This document shows, piece by piece, positions 21,726-30,727 of a DNA stretch of 33,046 nucleotides. A program made the position numbers and the translations under genes. Source of the stretch: an uncultured Aquimarina sp. (GTDB taxonomy: Bacteria > Bacteroidota > Bacteroidia > Flavobacteriales > Flavobacteriaceae). Below the pieces are notes generated by a model. It worked only from the letters and a program-made list of their open reading frames with translations. It made no database searches and was not told the origin of the DNA. The stretch is from contig CALLUJ010000126.1 in the NCBI GenBank assembly GCA_938011245.1, positions 1 through 33,046 of the forward strand. Reading direction: 5' to 3'. Numbering within the stretch: position 1 is the first letter of the stretch; every line of letters begins with the position of its first letter.

Positions 21726-22661
21726 CTACTCTTTTTCTATATTATCTACCATAGAATGGTCTAATTCCATTTTACCATTTTCATTAAAATGAAAGGCTTT
21801 TTTAAACCTATAATTCACCTTTAAATCGTTAAAAGTATATGAATGTGCTTGGTGCAGCACATCGTTAAAAGAATCGTCGTGGTAACTTAATAAAATTAAA
21901 ATTTCTGCCTGTAATTTTTCTAACTCTAAAGGGTTGTAATTTTTTAGGGGGCTATTTTCATCTATAGGATGTACGACCGTCCAAGAAGTAGGCAAATAAG
22001 TAATTTGCGATCGTTGTGTAGCTAACGAGAAGAAGAGATTTTTATATTCTCCATTTTCGTTTTTTTTACTTATAGAAATATCCATTTTTATTTTAGGCAA
22101 TACTACCATACTTTTTCTTCGATTCACCAACCGAAACATTAAAGCTTTTCCTCCTCTATAATTACAATACAATATCTTATGGCTAAATCTAATGTTAGAT
22201 ATGGGCTTAGAAAAACGCCCATATAACAAGCCTGTTACAAAAGCAAAACAAACTAATCCCACAAAAGCCTCGATACTAGAAATTAAACCAGAAAGAAAAT
22301 TAGATGGAGAAAATAGACCATACCCAATAGATGTAATAGTCTGAACGGAAAAGAAAAATGCGTTACTAAAATCTATCCACAAAGATTGTGGCTCTATTTC
22401 TAATGACTCTACACCTATAAGCACATAACATATTGCAAACAAACTGTTGAGTAAAAGAAAGGCTATAATAAGCAACAATAAAAAATGAGACCACTTTATC
22501 CCAATTAGATATGTGTAGGCCTCATTTAATGTTCTTTTTCGATTTAAATGGATTACATTAAACGTTCCGTCTGGTTTTATGAAACGTTTCGCCTTTTCTT
22601 TCGAAAAGTTCCCTAATCCAGGATCCTCTATTATGTTCGAATTATCTTTTATAATCTTAAT
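21726..22661 (-). CDS. Inward-rectifier (Kir/KirBac-type) potassium channel with no standard start codon
   Basis: The protein has the Kir layout: an N-terminal cytoplasmic slide-helix segment (IIEDPGLGNFSKEKAKRF, FNVIHLNRKRTLNEAYTYL), TM1 (about 57-82, WSHFLLLLIIAFLLLNSLF), a pore helix and filter SIGYG (about 111-115, Ser where Thr is usual), TM2 (about 124-148), and a C-terminal beta domain (SHKILYCNYRGGKALMFRLVNRR region onward). From ATT at 22661 the length is 311, normal for the family. Downstream of the in-frame TAA at 22671-22673 there is no ATG, GTG or TTG until TTG at 22478, which would delete the whole N-terminus. ATT 22661 or ATT 22655 could initiate. Alternatively one T fewer in the T5 run at 22666-22670 (complement) would join GTG at 22680. 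It follows dapA by about 42 bases on the same strand. Confidence 0.85.
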   Translation of the reverse strand: MKIIKDNSNIIEDPGLGNFSKEKAKRFIKPDGTFNVIHLNRKRTLNEAYTYLIGIKWSHFLLLLIIAFLLLNSLFAICYVLIGVESLEIEPQSLWIDFSNAFFFSVQTITSIGYGLFSPSNFLSGLISSIEAFVGLVCFAFVTGLLYGRFSKPISNIRFSHKILYCNYRGGKALMFRLVNRRKSMVVLPKIKMDISISKKNENGEYKNLFFSLATQRSQITYLPTSWTVVHPIDENSPLKNYNPLELEKLQAEILILLSYHDDSFNDVLHQAHSYTFNDLKVNYRFKKAFHFNENGKMELDHSMVDNIEKE

Positions 22662-22703
22662 TTTTAAAAATTATTTTCACAATCTAAAAATAAGAGTTAT
22701 TAT

Positions 22704-23573
22704 TTAGTAAGTATATTTTGAAATCTTTTCTTTTAAAGCATTAGTAGCTGTAATTAAAGGTAACCTTACTTTTGCATCACACACCTTTAACGATTCCAAA
22801 ATAGCTTTTATCCCCACAGGGTTCCCTTCTTCAAAAGCGTATTCCGTAATATCTATTAACTTATAATGAATATTGTAAGCTTCTTTATTTTTTGCTTGCA
22901 ACCCTAAACGAATCATTTCTGAAAATTCTTTAGGGTATGCTTGTCCAATTACCGTAATTACTCCATGCCCACCTGCGGTTACTAAAGGTAATGCTAACAT
23001 ATCATCTCCAGAAATTACATAAAAATTATCGGGTGCATTTTTCAAAATTTGTAATACTTGAGTTATATCTCCTGTAGCCTCTTTAACTCCAATAATATTA
23101 TCTACTTTGGACAATCGTAAAGTGGTTGTAGCATCCATATTTACTCCTGTTCGTCCTGGAACATTGTAAATAATAACTGGTAATGATGCTTTTTCTGCAA
23201 TAATTTTATAATGCTGGTAAATTCCTTCCTGACTAGGCTTATTATACATGGGAACTACCGATAGTATCGCTGCAAAATCTGTAGCATTTACCCTGGATAC
23301 TTCCTCTGCTATTTGGTTTGTATTATTACCTCCTACACCTAAAACTAAAGGGATGCGCTTATTGTTTATTTTTATAATATGTTCTATTACCTGCTGTTTT
23401 TCTTCTTTTGATAAGGTTACCGATTCGCCTGTAGTACCTAAAACCACTAAATACTCTACTCCTCCGTTAATATTATGATTTACCAAACGGGTAAGTCCTT
23501 CAAAATCTACAGCGCCAGATGTGGTAAATGGTGTTACCAACGCTACGCCTGTTCCTACTAAAAAATGACTCAT
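22704..23573 (-). CDS. dapA: 4-hydroxy-tetrahydrodipicolinate synthase DapA
   Basis: DapA condenses pyruvate with aspartate semialdehyde, the first committed step to diaminopimelate and lysine. The 289-residue protein has all key residues: GTTGES (46-51, with T47 and T48), Y110, Y136 in YNVPGRTG, and the Schiff-base K164 in GVKEATGD. It overlaps the upstream DUF6913 gene by 4 bases (ATGA type), so they are one operon with the potassium channel after it. Diaminopimelate is used in the peptidoglycan. Confidence 0.95.
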   Translation of the reverse strand: MSHFLVGTGVALVTPFTTSGAVDFEGLTRLVNHNINGGVEYLVVLGTTGESVTLSKEEKQQVIEHIIKINNKRIPLVLGVGGNNTNQIAEEVSRVNATDFAAILSVVPMYNKPSQEGIYQHYKIIAEKASLPVIIYNVPGRTGVNMDATTTLRLSKVDNIIGVKEATGDITQVLQILKNAPDNFYVISGDDMLALPLVTAGGHGVITVIGQAYPKEFSEMIRLGLQAKNKEAYNIHYKLIDITEYAFEEGNPVGIKAILESLKVCDAKVRLPLITATNALKEKISKYTY

Positions 23574-24094
23574 ATTATATTTAAAATTTTTAGGTATTTT
23601 TTTAATTCACTAATAAACAAATCGGTGTTATTAGTAGGTGTACCTATCACCAAATCATTAATTCTATTATCTACCGAAGAAAATCCAACTTTAAACTTGG
23701 CTTTTGAAGATGCAGCCACTAAATTTAATATAGAATGATTTTCTTCATAAAAATTAATTAACACATCATAAGATTCTGTTACAAAATTATTCAAAGATGT
23801 AGATTTAAATCCTCCTGTGTAATTAATCATTTTCTCATCAAAATAATGAGTATGTCCTCCATCTTGTTCTTCGACATGAGCTTTCAAATCTTTAAACCCC
23901 ATAATATGTAGCTGACTAGATTTTACCCCTAAATTGTCCGCTAATTTCACCACAGAAAACACATCTACTTCTTTTCTTGCATCAATTAAAACGGCTAATT
24001 TTTTTAGAACAACGACACCGTGATAATTTTCGCGTTTTTTTAATTGCGAATCAATGGAGTTTAAAATGGATTTATTTCTTAAACCTTTGAACAT
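23570..24094 (-). CDS. DUF6913-type conserved protein
   Basis: A 174-residue cytoplasmic protein with no catalytic motif that I recognise. It starts with a basic amphipathic stretch (MFKGLRNKSILNSIDSQLKK), then alternating beta and helical parts (VVVLKKLAVLIDARKEVD, VDVFSVVKLADNLGVK), and ends with ELKKYLKIL. This family sits next to dapA in many Flavobacteriia; its function is unknown. The stop overlaps the dapA start by 4 bases. A TACATTTG box at 24114-24121 (complement) is a probable promoter -7 element for the whole operon. Confidence 0.8.
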   Translation of the reverse strand: MFKGLRNKSILNSIDSQLKKRENYHGVVVLKKLAVLIDARKEVDVFSVVKLADNLGVKSSQLHIMGFKDLKAHVEEQDGGHTHYFDEKMINYTGGFKSTSLNNFVTESYDVLINFYEENHSILNLVAASSKAKFKVGFSSVDNRINDLVIGTPTNNTDLFISELKKYLKILNII

Positions 24095-24372
24095 ACATTA
24101 TAAAAATGGAATGCAAATGTAGTTATTTTGCAAATTAGAATAGCATTTTAAGACATCAAAACAATTTAATAAAAGAACACTTAAAATTAAACTATACGTT
24201 AAATCATCTATTACTCATTTTAAATAGCTATAAATTCTATATTTTTTTGTTTTTTAATTATTTTATTCATGCTTTTTTGAATTTAAAAGAAATTTTTAAT
24301 TAGCTCTATTTCACTTTAAAAGGCTTAAAAAAATAAGGTTTCTAATATTTATCACTTTTTTTCTTAATTAGA

Positions 24373-25074
24373 CTACAAATATTGATTTGTATTGTTTAAT
24401 GTAAACTCTTTTTCGGGTGTAAGCAAAAAGCGATATATAAAATAATGAGACAGTACTTCGAAACAAAATATAAGTGCCATTAAACAAATAGATTCTAGCA
24501 CAAGGGCATCTATAATTACAATAATAAAATTAACAATAAAAGCAATCATGACTAACAAAATCCAAAAATTCCTTTGGGTTCTAGATGCTATATAAATAAA
24601 ACCCATGTAAAAAACTACCGTTAAAAAAGCAATGGTGCTTATTATTGGAAAAGCATAGCTATCTTCTATTTTCTCAAAAACAAATACAAAAACACTTATT
24701 ACTAAATACAGAATAAAGATTACGGTTAATATAGCAGGAAACAAACGATCTTTATATAGTTTGTATCGAGGTTCTTTAATATTCCTTTTTATTAGAAAAA
24801 AAGTTAACCAGTAATACGAAAAACTACAAGTTAAAAATAAATTTTGATAATTTTCTCCTCCATAAATTACAAGTGTCTCAAAAATAGTTGAAAAAATAAG
24901 ACTTAAATAAAATAAAGGCGAAGACCACTTATCTTGTATATAAAAAGCAATTACCAAAGATGCCACGCCTAATACTCTTAATCCTGCAGAGTATATTTTA
25001 ACATTATAGCACAAAAAAACATAGGCTATTATGGCTGATATGAAGTAACAATAGATTGCATATTTTCTAAACAA
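24373..25074 (-). CDS. Multi-pass inner-membrane protein, unknown function
   Basis: A 233-residue protein made almost entirely of hydrophobic segments: I see seven to eight (about 5-25, 30-47, 53-70, 80-96, 112-135, 140-163, 169-191 and 195-215), with short Lys/Arg loops. The topology resembles the YhhN lysoplasmalogenase family, but I see no decisive motif and do not assign it. The start codon is TTG at 25074, the only candidate after an in-frame TAA upstream; no ATG lies near the beginning in frame. The gene stands alone, with 278 AT-rich bases after it before the DUF6913 gene. Confidence 0.65.
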   Translation of the reverse strand: MFRKYAIYCYFISAIIAYVFLCYNVKIYSAGLRVLGVASLVIAFYIQDKWSSPLFYLSLIFSTIFETLVIYGGENYQNLFLTCSFSYYWLTFFLIKRNIKEPRYKLYKDRLFPAILTVIFILYLVISVFVFVFEKIEDSYAFPIISTIAFLTVVFYMGFIYIASRTQRNFWILLVMIAFIVNFIIVIIDALVLESICLMALIFCFEVLSHYFIYRFLLTPEKEFTLNNTNQYL

Positions 25075-25178
25075 GAGAGCTAAAGTTTAGTTGGTTAAGA
25101 CTAAATAACACAATCTAAATCAAAAAATCAACAAGTTTATGAAATTTCTACATTCCTTATTATTTAAATAGTGTAAAC

Positions 25179-26483
25179 TTATTTTAATGGCACTCCAAAT
25201 AAATCAAAATCTGCAGCATCGTATATTTCAACATTTACATATTCGCCTGTTTTAAGATAGTATTTAGAAGCATCTATTAGAACTTCATTATCCACATCTG
25301 GCGAATCAAATTCGGTACGACCTATAAAGTGTTCTCCTTCTTTACGATCGATTACACATTTAAACGTTTTTCCTATTTTTTGCTGATTCAATTCCCAAGA
25401 AATTTGAGATTGAATATCCATAATTTCATTTACTCGCTCCATTTTAACTTCTTCCGGCACATCATCCTCCAAGCTATAGGCATGTGTATTTTCTTCATGA
25501 CTATATGTAAAACACCCCAAACGCTCAAAACGCATTTCTCGCACCCATTCTCTCAAAGTTTCGAAATCCTCTTGTGTCTCTCCTGGATATCCTACAATTA
25601 AAGTGGTACGAATAGCCATTTCTGGTACTGCTGCTCTAAAATCTTGAAGCAATTTCGTAGTCTTAGCCTTAGTGGTTCCACGACGCATTGACTTTAAAAT
25701 AGGGTCTGCAATATGCTGTAACGGAATGTCTATATAATTACAAATTTTAGGTTCTTCTCTCATTAAATCTAGAACTTCCATAGGAAAACCTGTAGGAAAT
25801 GCATAATGCAATCGAATCCATTCTATTCCTTCTACTTTAACCAACTCTTTTAGCAAAGCTGCTAAACGTCGTTCTTTATACAAATCCAACCCGTAATAAG
25901 TCAAATCCTGTGCTATAAGAACCAATTCTTTTACCCCTTCTTTAGCCAATTTTTTGGCTTCCACAACTAAATCCTCAATAGGAGTAGATTTATGTTTTCC
26001 TCTCATTATAGGAATCGCACAAAAGGAACATGGTCTATCACAACCTTCGGCTATTTTTAAATAGGCATAATTTTTAGGCGTTGTTGTTAACCGTTCTCCT
26101 ATAAGTTCATGTTTATAATCGGCTTCTAGAACTTTTAATAATTGAGGTAATTCTGTGGTTCCAAAATACTGGTCTACATCTGGAATTTCTTTTTGCAAAT
26201 CTGGTTTATAGCGTTCCGAGAGACATCCTGTTACAAAAACTTTATCTACTATTCCTTCTTCTTTTTTTTGAACAAAATTTAAAATAGTATTTACAGATTC
26301 TTCTTTAGCATTGGCTATAAATCCGCAAGTATTAATTACTACAATATTTCCTTCTTCTTCGTGAACTACTTCTTTTCCATTTGCTTTTAACTGTCCCATT
26401 AATATTTCCGAGTCGTACACATTTTTGGAACAACCTAAGGTTACTACATTAATCCTATTTTTTTTTAAAGTCTTTGTTCTCAT
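25179..26483 (-). CDS. rimO: Ribosomal protein S12 methylthiotransferase RimO
   Basis: RimO is a radical-SAM enzyme that adds a methylthio group to the aspartate D88 of ribosomal protein S12. The 434-residue protein has the N-terminal cluster-binding domain (C in TLGCSKN, NTCGFI and TGCLSERY), the radical-SAM motif CDRPCSFCAIP (about 147-156), and a C-terminal TRAM domain (about 370-434). IPLQHIADPILKSMRRGTT is the usual central motif. A TAACTTTG box at 26506-26513 (complement) lies 22 bases before the ATG and fits the Bacteroidota promoter, but no TTG is evident. It is monocistronic. Confidence 0.95.
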   Translation of the reverse strand: MRTKTLKKNRINVVTLGCSKNVYDSEILMGQLKANGKEVVHEEEGNIVVINTCGFIANAKEESVNTILNFVQKKEEGIVDKVFVTGCLSERYKPDLQKEIPDVDQYFGTTELPQLLKVLEADYKHELIGERLTTTPKNYAYLKIAEGCDRPCSFCAIPIMRGKHKSTPIEDLVVEAKKLAKEGVKELVLIAQDLTYYGLDLYKERRLAALLKELVKVEGIEWIRLHYAFPTGFPMEVLDLMREEPKICNYIDIPLQHIADPILKSMRRGTTKAKTTKLLQDFRAAVPEMAIRTTLIVGYPGETQEDFETLREWVREMRFERLGCFTYSHEENTHAYSLEDDVPEEVKMERVNEIMDIQSQISWELNQQKIGKTFKCVIDRKEGEHFIGRTEFDSPDVDNEVLIDASKYYLKTGEYVNVEIYDAADFDLFGVPLK

Positions 26484-26577
26484 AACCAGTTTGTAAAAAG
26501 TGGTGCAAAGTTACAATTAAAATTTATTAGGCTACTGTATTCTAAAAATTACCTTTCTTAAAATTTGCGCATAAAAA

Positions 26578-26601
26578 AAGACGTTAATTGTTTAACGCCT
26601 T
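26578..26601 (-). terminator. Terminator of the DUF6503-like gene
   Basis: CGTTAA (26582-26587) pairs with TTAACG (26592-26597), extended by AAG/CTT around a mismatch. On the minus strand a run of T (complement of A26573-26579) follows. It lies 26 bases after the stop at 26627. Confidence 0.75.
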
Positions 26602-26626
26602 TTGAATACTAGTTTTTACATTTATG

Positions 26627-27394
26627 TTACTTTGTAAATAGTGTTTTTGCTGGTTTTGTTCCAAACTTAATATTAGTCCAATAGGTGGTTGTCCATTGTT
26701 TACCAATAATATCTCCTTCCCAATTAGCTTCTGTGTATGTACGCTCCGTAGGGATGCGGATTCCGTTAACTGTTTCGTAATGTAACTTCATTAAAAATGG
26801 ATCCTTAACCCCAAAACCTATTACAGTAAATAGAAACTGGTCAATTAGTTTCGTTTTCTGGTTTACGTATAACACATAAGTGTCTTGTGCATCTCCTACT
26901 TTATCTCCAAAAGTCATTTTTATAAGATCGTAATCTCTACCTTCTACTTTTTTAGTTCCTGCATGTGTTAAATTTACTCCTGCATCTTGAAGTTTAAATA
27001 ACATAGAAAACCAGTAGTAATTCGTTTTTCTTAAAAAACGAGCTACACCATTTGGTTTTTCTTCTGTAATTAGTTTATCGTTAATCTTAACCCAGGCATC
27101 TTTCCCGTCGTAACCTTCCACTACTTTGCCTCCATCTGGAGCTAATAGGCTATGCTTACTGTAAATTCCAGAGGATAGTTCTCCATCAAAAACATACGTT
27201 TCTTTTCCTTTAAAGTGTATGGGGGTAACCGGGTTAATATATTCAATATCATACGTTACATCTCCAAGATTGTAATAGTATTGTTTTCCTCCTATAGCGG
27301 TTACCATATCTGAGATAATTGTATTGGCATCTTGTGCAATCCCTGTAGCAATGGTTAAAAATCCTAATGCTAATGTTGTAATTGTAGTTTTCAT
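26627..27394 (-). CDS. Secreted DUF6503-like protein
   Basis: A 255-residue exported protein (signal peptide 1-20, LALGFLTIATGIAQ). The mature part begins with a helix ANTIISDMVTAIGG, then a series of beta strands (VTYDIEYINPV, KETYVFDGE, VVEGYDGKDAWVKIND, YDLIKMTFGD). This is the half-barrel fold of lipoprotein-sorting-like proteins. It matches what I recall as DUF6503, found in many Flavobacteriia. A ligand-binding or periplasmic role is inferred; function is unknown. Confidence 0.75.
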   Translation of the reverse strand: MKTTITTLALGFLTIATGIAQDANTIISDMVTAIGGKQYYYNLGDVTYDIEYINPVTPIHFKGKETYVFDGELSSGIYSKHSLLAPDGGKVVEGYDGKDAWVKINDKLITEEKPNGVARFLRKTNYYWFSMLFKLQDAGVNLTHAGTKKVEGRDYDLIKMTFGDKVGDAQDTYVLYVNQKTKLIDQFLFTVIGFGVKDPFLMKLHYETVNGIRIPTERTYTEANWEGDIIGKQWTTTYWTNIKFGTKPAKTLFTK

Positions 27395-27442
27395 TATTCC
27401 GTTTTTTAGTTAATATTTAAGTGTATTGAAAAAAATGTTTCT

Positions 27443-27742
27443 CTATAAATTTAAAAAAATCTTATCATATGTTTTCGAGTAATAAGCAGTCACTTTTTGA
27501 TTGGTTTTATATTTTAAACAATCGTTTTTATTTTTAAAAAACACTGAATACTCTTTGGTCTTATATTTTAATTTCAATAGACTTTTATCACTTTTTAATC
27601 GCTGTTTGCATTGTAGTAACGTTATTACTGCAGTAACTTTTGTCGCTTCTTTTCTTGCTTTTCGATCTTTTGAATCTGTTTTCAAAAACCATAAAATACC
27701 TAACAAAATTAAAACAACTAATAAGAGATATGTGCTTTTCAT
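27443..27742 (-). CDS. Small N-terminally anchored membrane protein, unknown
   Basis: A 99-residue protein with one membrane segment at about 4-20 (TYLLLVVLILLGILWFL). A basic linker (DSKDRKARKEATK) follows, then a beta-rich basic domain (KLKYKTKEYSVFFKNKNDC, VTAYYSKTYDKIFL). It is very Lys-rich, and contains two Cys. I recognise no family. It is 48 bases upstream of the DUF6503 gene and read the same way, so the two may be co-transcribed. Confidence 0.55.
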   Translation of the reverse strand: MKSTYLLLVVLILLGILWFLKTDSKDRKARKEATKVTAVITLLQCKQRLKSDKSLLKLKYKTKEYSVFFKNKNDCLKYKTNQKVTAYYSKTYDKIFLNL

Positions 27743-27824
27743 AATTATAACGCCAAATTAAAATTTCTTTTTAAAAATGTAAAAGCTTTATTTAGTTTCG
27801 CTACTCAAACTTAACTATTTTATA

Positions 27825-28106
27825 ATGAAATTTTTACCAATTACCTTATTAACTAGTATCCTCTTCATTTCATGCAATAGTGATGATGATGACACTGGAT
27901 CTCAATACCAAGAAGGGTGGAATGACCAAGTAATTAAACTAACGGCTGAAGAATGCAATAAAGGATTTAGTGAACTAAGCTTTAACCAACGCTTATGTGC
28001 CACCAGAGAAGGCGCAAAGTTATTTACTTTAGAAGATCTTTCTGATGGATTAACAGAGGCTCAAAACCAAAGATTAATAAGAGCAATAGCTGCTAATTGT
28101 AATTAA
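27825..28106 (+). CDS. Small lipoprotein, unknown function
   Basis: A 93-residue lipoprotein with lipobox LFISC (C17) followed by a run of acidic residues (NSDDDDTGS), which in Bacteroidota is often associated with export to the cell surface. The mature part has three Cys (EECNKGF, RLCATREG, AANCN) that could pair. I recognise no family. It is divergent from the 99-residue protein and followed by a terminator. Confidence 0.65.
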   Translation: MKFLPITLLTSILFISCNSDDDDTGSQYQEGWNDQVIKLTAEECNKGFSELSFNQRLCATREGAKLFTLEDLSDGLTEAQNQRLIRAIAANCN

Positions 28107-28121
28107 AAACTGCTTTTAAGG

Positions 28122-28161
28122 AACAAAAAAACGGAGAATTCTAAAATCTTCGTTTTTTGTT
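28122..28161. terminator. Bidirectional terminator after the small lipoprotein gene
   Basis: AACAAAAAAACGGAGA (28122-28137) pairs with TCTTCGTTTTTTGTT (28147-28161), with one G-U pair and one unpaired A. T-runs flank both sides, so it can end transcription of the lipoprotein gene (plus) and of the aminotransferase gene (minus), which ends at 28191. Confidence 0.8.
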
Positions 28162-28190
28162 TAAATTTTCACAATTATTGTTCATTCACA

Positions 28191-29345
28191 TTACGAATTA
28201 CAAAAATCAATTACCGTTTGAGTAATAAAATCAATTTGTTCATCATCTAACTCTGTGTGCATTGGTAAAGAAATTACTTCTTTTACCAATTGATTTGTTA
28301 CTGGAAAATTCGCTTCATCATATCTATCATCTACATAAGCTTTTTGGGAATGTAATGGAATAGGATAGTAAACCCCGCATGGAATTCCTTTAGTATTTAA
28401 ATGCTGTACTAAAGCATCTCGATTTATCCCTTTTACCTTTAGGGTATATTGATGAAACACATGACAATTACAGGCATCACAAATTTCAGAACATGTTTTA
28501 TGAATTACTGGAGTTATAATATTTTCTATTCCTGCAAATGCATTATTATATTTTTTTGCAGCATCTCTACGCGCCTTATTGTAGGTATCTAAATAAGGTA
28601 ATTTTGCTAACAAAACAGCCGCCTGGATAGAATCTAATCGAGAATTTACACCAACTACGTCGTGATGATAACGCTTGTACATTCCATGGTTTACAATCCC
28701 TCTTATAGTATGTGCTAGATCATCATTATTCGTAAAAATAGCTCCTCCATCTCCATAACATCCTAGGTTTTTAGATGGGAAAAAAGAAGTTGACGCTATA
28801 TGTCCTAAATTTCCTGTTTTCTTTTTCTCTCCATTTTTAAAGGTATAGGTAGCTCCAATACCTTGCGCATTGTCTTCTATAACATACAAATTATATTTTT
28901 CTGCTATTTCTAGAATAGCATCCATATTTGCTGCTTGTCCAAACAAATGCACAGGGACAATTGCTTTTGTTTTTGGCGTAATAGCCTTTTCTATAGCTTT
29001 AGGATCTATATTAAATGTATCGGGCTCCACATCTACTAATACAGGGGTTAGTTTTAGTAAAGCAATTACCTCTACAGTAGCTGCAAAAGTAAAATCGGCA
29101 GTAATAACCTCATCGCCTTGCTTTAAACCTAAACCCATCATGGCAATTTGTAAAGCATCGGTACCATTAGCACACGGAATCACATGTTTTACCTCTAAAT
29201 AACTTTCTAGTGCAGACTGAAAATCTTTTACATAAGGGCCATTTATATATGCCGAAGTTTCTAAAACTTCCTGAATAGAGTTATTCACAGTTTCTTTTAT
29301 ACCTTTATATTGACCATTAAGGTCTACCATTTGTATTTTTTTCAT
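28191..29345 (-). CDS. DegT/DnrJ/EryC1/StrS-family sugar aminotransferase
   Basis: A 384-residue PLP-dependent aminotransferase. The N-terminal MVDLNGQYKGIK and INGPYVKDFQ, the PCANGTDALQIA cofactor-binding helix (about 57-68), the PLP-contacting IEDNAQGIGA (156-165; D158, Q161), and the Schiff-base K192 in SFFPSKNLGCYGDGG are all in place. Such enzymes turn ketosugar nucleotides into aminosugars for lipopolysaccharide, O-antigen or glycan synthesis. Resemblance is closest to WbpE-type enzymes, but the substrate cannot be told from sequence alone. It stands alone, back-to-back with waaA, an LPS gene, which fits an envelope role. Confidence 0.88.
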   Translation of the reverse strand: MKKIQMVDLNGQYKGIKETVNNSIQEVLETSAYINGPYVKDFQSALESYLEVKHVIPCANGTDALQIAMMGLGLKQGDEVITADFTFAATVEVIALLKLTPVLVDVEPDTFNIDPKAIEKAITPKTKAIVPVHLFGQAANMDAILEIAEKYNLYVIEDNAQGIGATYTFKNGEKKKTGNLGHIASTSFFPSKNLGCYGDGGAIFTNNDDLAHTIRGIVNHGMYKRYHHDVVGVNSRLDSIQAAVLLAKLPYLDTYNKARRDAAKKYNNAFAGIENIITPVIHKTCSEICDACNCHVFHQYTLKVKGINRDALVQHLNTKGIPCGVYYPIPLHSQKAYVDDRYDEANFPVTNQLVKEVISLPMHTELDDEQIDFITQTVIDFCNS

Positions 29346-29485
29346 TTAAACTAAATTCTATAGTTTGTAAATTTAAAACTATTACTTCAATTGAATAGGT
29401 CTAAAAACACAAAATAAGCTATGGTTGTATCGATTCTTTTTCAGTTAAGAACTGTATTTTCGTAAAATCAAATTAATTCCTTTTC

Positions 29486-30727
29486 TTGAAATTTATTTAT
29501 AACATATTAAATCAGCTTTTTCAGAATCTTTTCCCTTTGCTCAAATTTATTTCCCCTAAAATGAAATTATTTGTTGAAGGCAGAAAAGATACTTTCAAAT
29601 TATTGTCACAAATTGATTTTAGCACACACCAATGGCTATGGTTTCATTGTGCTTCTTTAGGCGAATACGAACAAGCTGTTCCTTTAATTGAGGAATTAAA
29701 AAAAGAAAACTATCGTATTCTAGTGAGTTTCTTTTCTCCTTCCGGTTATGAGCAAAAAAAAAATAGTGCGCTTATAGACTATGCTATATACCTTCCTATA
29801 GATACTGTAAAAAATGCTCAATACCTTGTAAAAAAAGTACAACCCAAAAAAGCTTTCTTTATCAAGTACGAATTTTGGGAGAATTATTTTACTGCTCTAA
29901 ATCAATTAAAGATTCCTTTATATATGGTTTCTTCAACGTTTAGGGAAAATCAAATTTTCTTTAAGTGGTATGGCTCGTTTTCTAAAAGTACTCTAAAACG
30001 TGTTTCTCATTTTTTTGTTCAGAATGAAAATTCCAAACAAGTATTACAAGCTAATGGGTTTTCTAATTGTAGTATTAGTGGAGATACTAGATACGACCGT
30101 GTAAATGCCCAACTACAAATGGATAATACATTAAGCTTTATAACCGAGTTTAAAAAAAATAGACTTTGCGTTGTTTTAGGTAGTACATGGCCAGATTGTG
30201 AAACTGTTTTTATACACACTATAAATAACTCTCCTAAAAACACCTGCTTTATAATAGCACCGCACGAAATTAATGCTGAAAGAATAGCTTCTTTAACAAC
30301 TAAAATTACTGCAAAAACGTCGGTACTCTCTAAAGGAATTGACCCCAATGCTAATGTATTAATTATAGATGCCATTGGATATCTTACACGTGTTTACAGC
30401 TATGCAGACATTGCTTATGTTGGAGGTGCTGTTGGCACCACTGGCTTACATAATATACTAGAACCTGCCGTATTTGGCATCCCCATACTTGTGGGTCCTA
30501 ATACCAAGAAATTCCCCGAAGCTACGGCACTTCAAAAATATGGAGGTCTTGTTGTTGTGAATAGCCCTGAAATATTCAAACAAGCGATCAACTCTTTAAT
30601 TTTGGATTCCAATTACAGAACACAAGTAGGTGTTTCTTCCAAAAAATTTGTCCAAAACCAAATAGGAGCTACTAAAATTATACTGAATTATATAAAAAAT
30701 GAAAAAAACATACGGGCTTTTGGGTAG
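29486..30727 (+). CDS. waaA: 3-deoxy-D-manno-octulosonic acid transferase (Kdo transferase)
   Basis: WaaA adds Kdo to lipid A precursor at the inner membrane. The 413-residue protein has an N-terminal membrane-anchoring segment (about 1-22, IYNILNQLFQNLFPLL), SPKMKLFVEGRKDTF, the catalytic Glu in CASLGEYEQA (E60), and the GT-B C-terminal half with GSTWPDCE, IAPHEI, and AYVGGAVGTTGLHNILEP. The start is TTG at 29486; I prefer it to ATG (29561) because the conserved anchor and first helix lie between them. The last 29 bases overlap aroE, so the two are co-transcribed. Confidence 0.93.
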   Translation: MKFIYNILNQLFQNLFPLLKFISPKMKLFVEGRKDTFKLLSQIDFSTHQWLWFHCASLGEYEQAVPLIEELKKENYRILVSFFSPSGYEQKKNSALIDYAIYLPIDTVKNAQYLVKKVQPKKAFFIKYEFWENYFTALNQLKIPLYMVSSTFRENQIFFKWYGSFSKSTLKRVSHFFVQNENSKQVLQANGFSNCSISGDTRYDRVNAQLQMDNTLSFITEFKKNRLCVVLGSTWPDCETVFIHTINNSPKNTCFIIAPHEINAERIASLTTKITAKTSVLSKGIDPNANVLIIDAIGYLTRVYSYADIAYVGGAVGTTGLHNILEPAVFGIPILVGPNTKKFPEATALQKYGGLVVVNSPEIFKQAINSLILDSNYRTQVGVSSKKFVQNQIGATKIILNYIKNEKNIRAFG

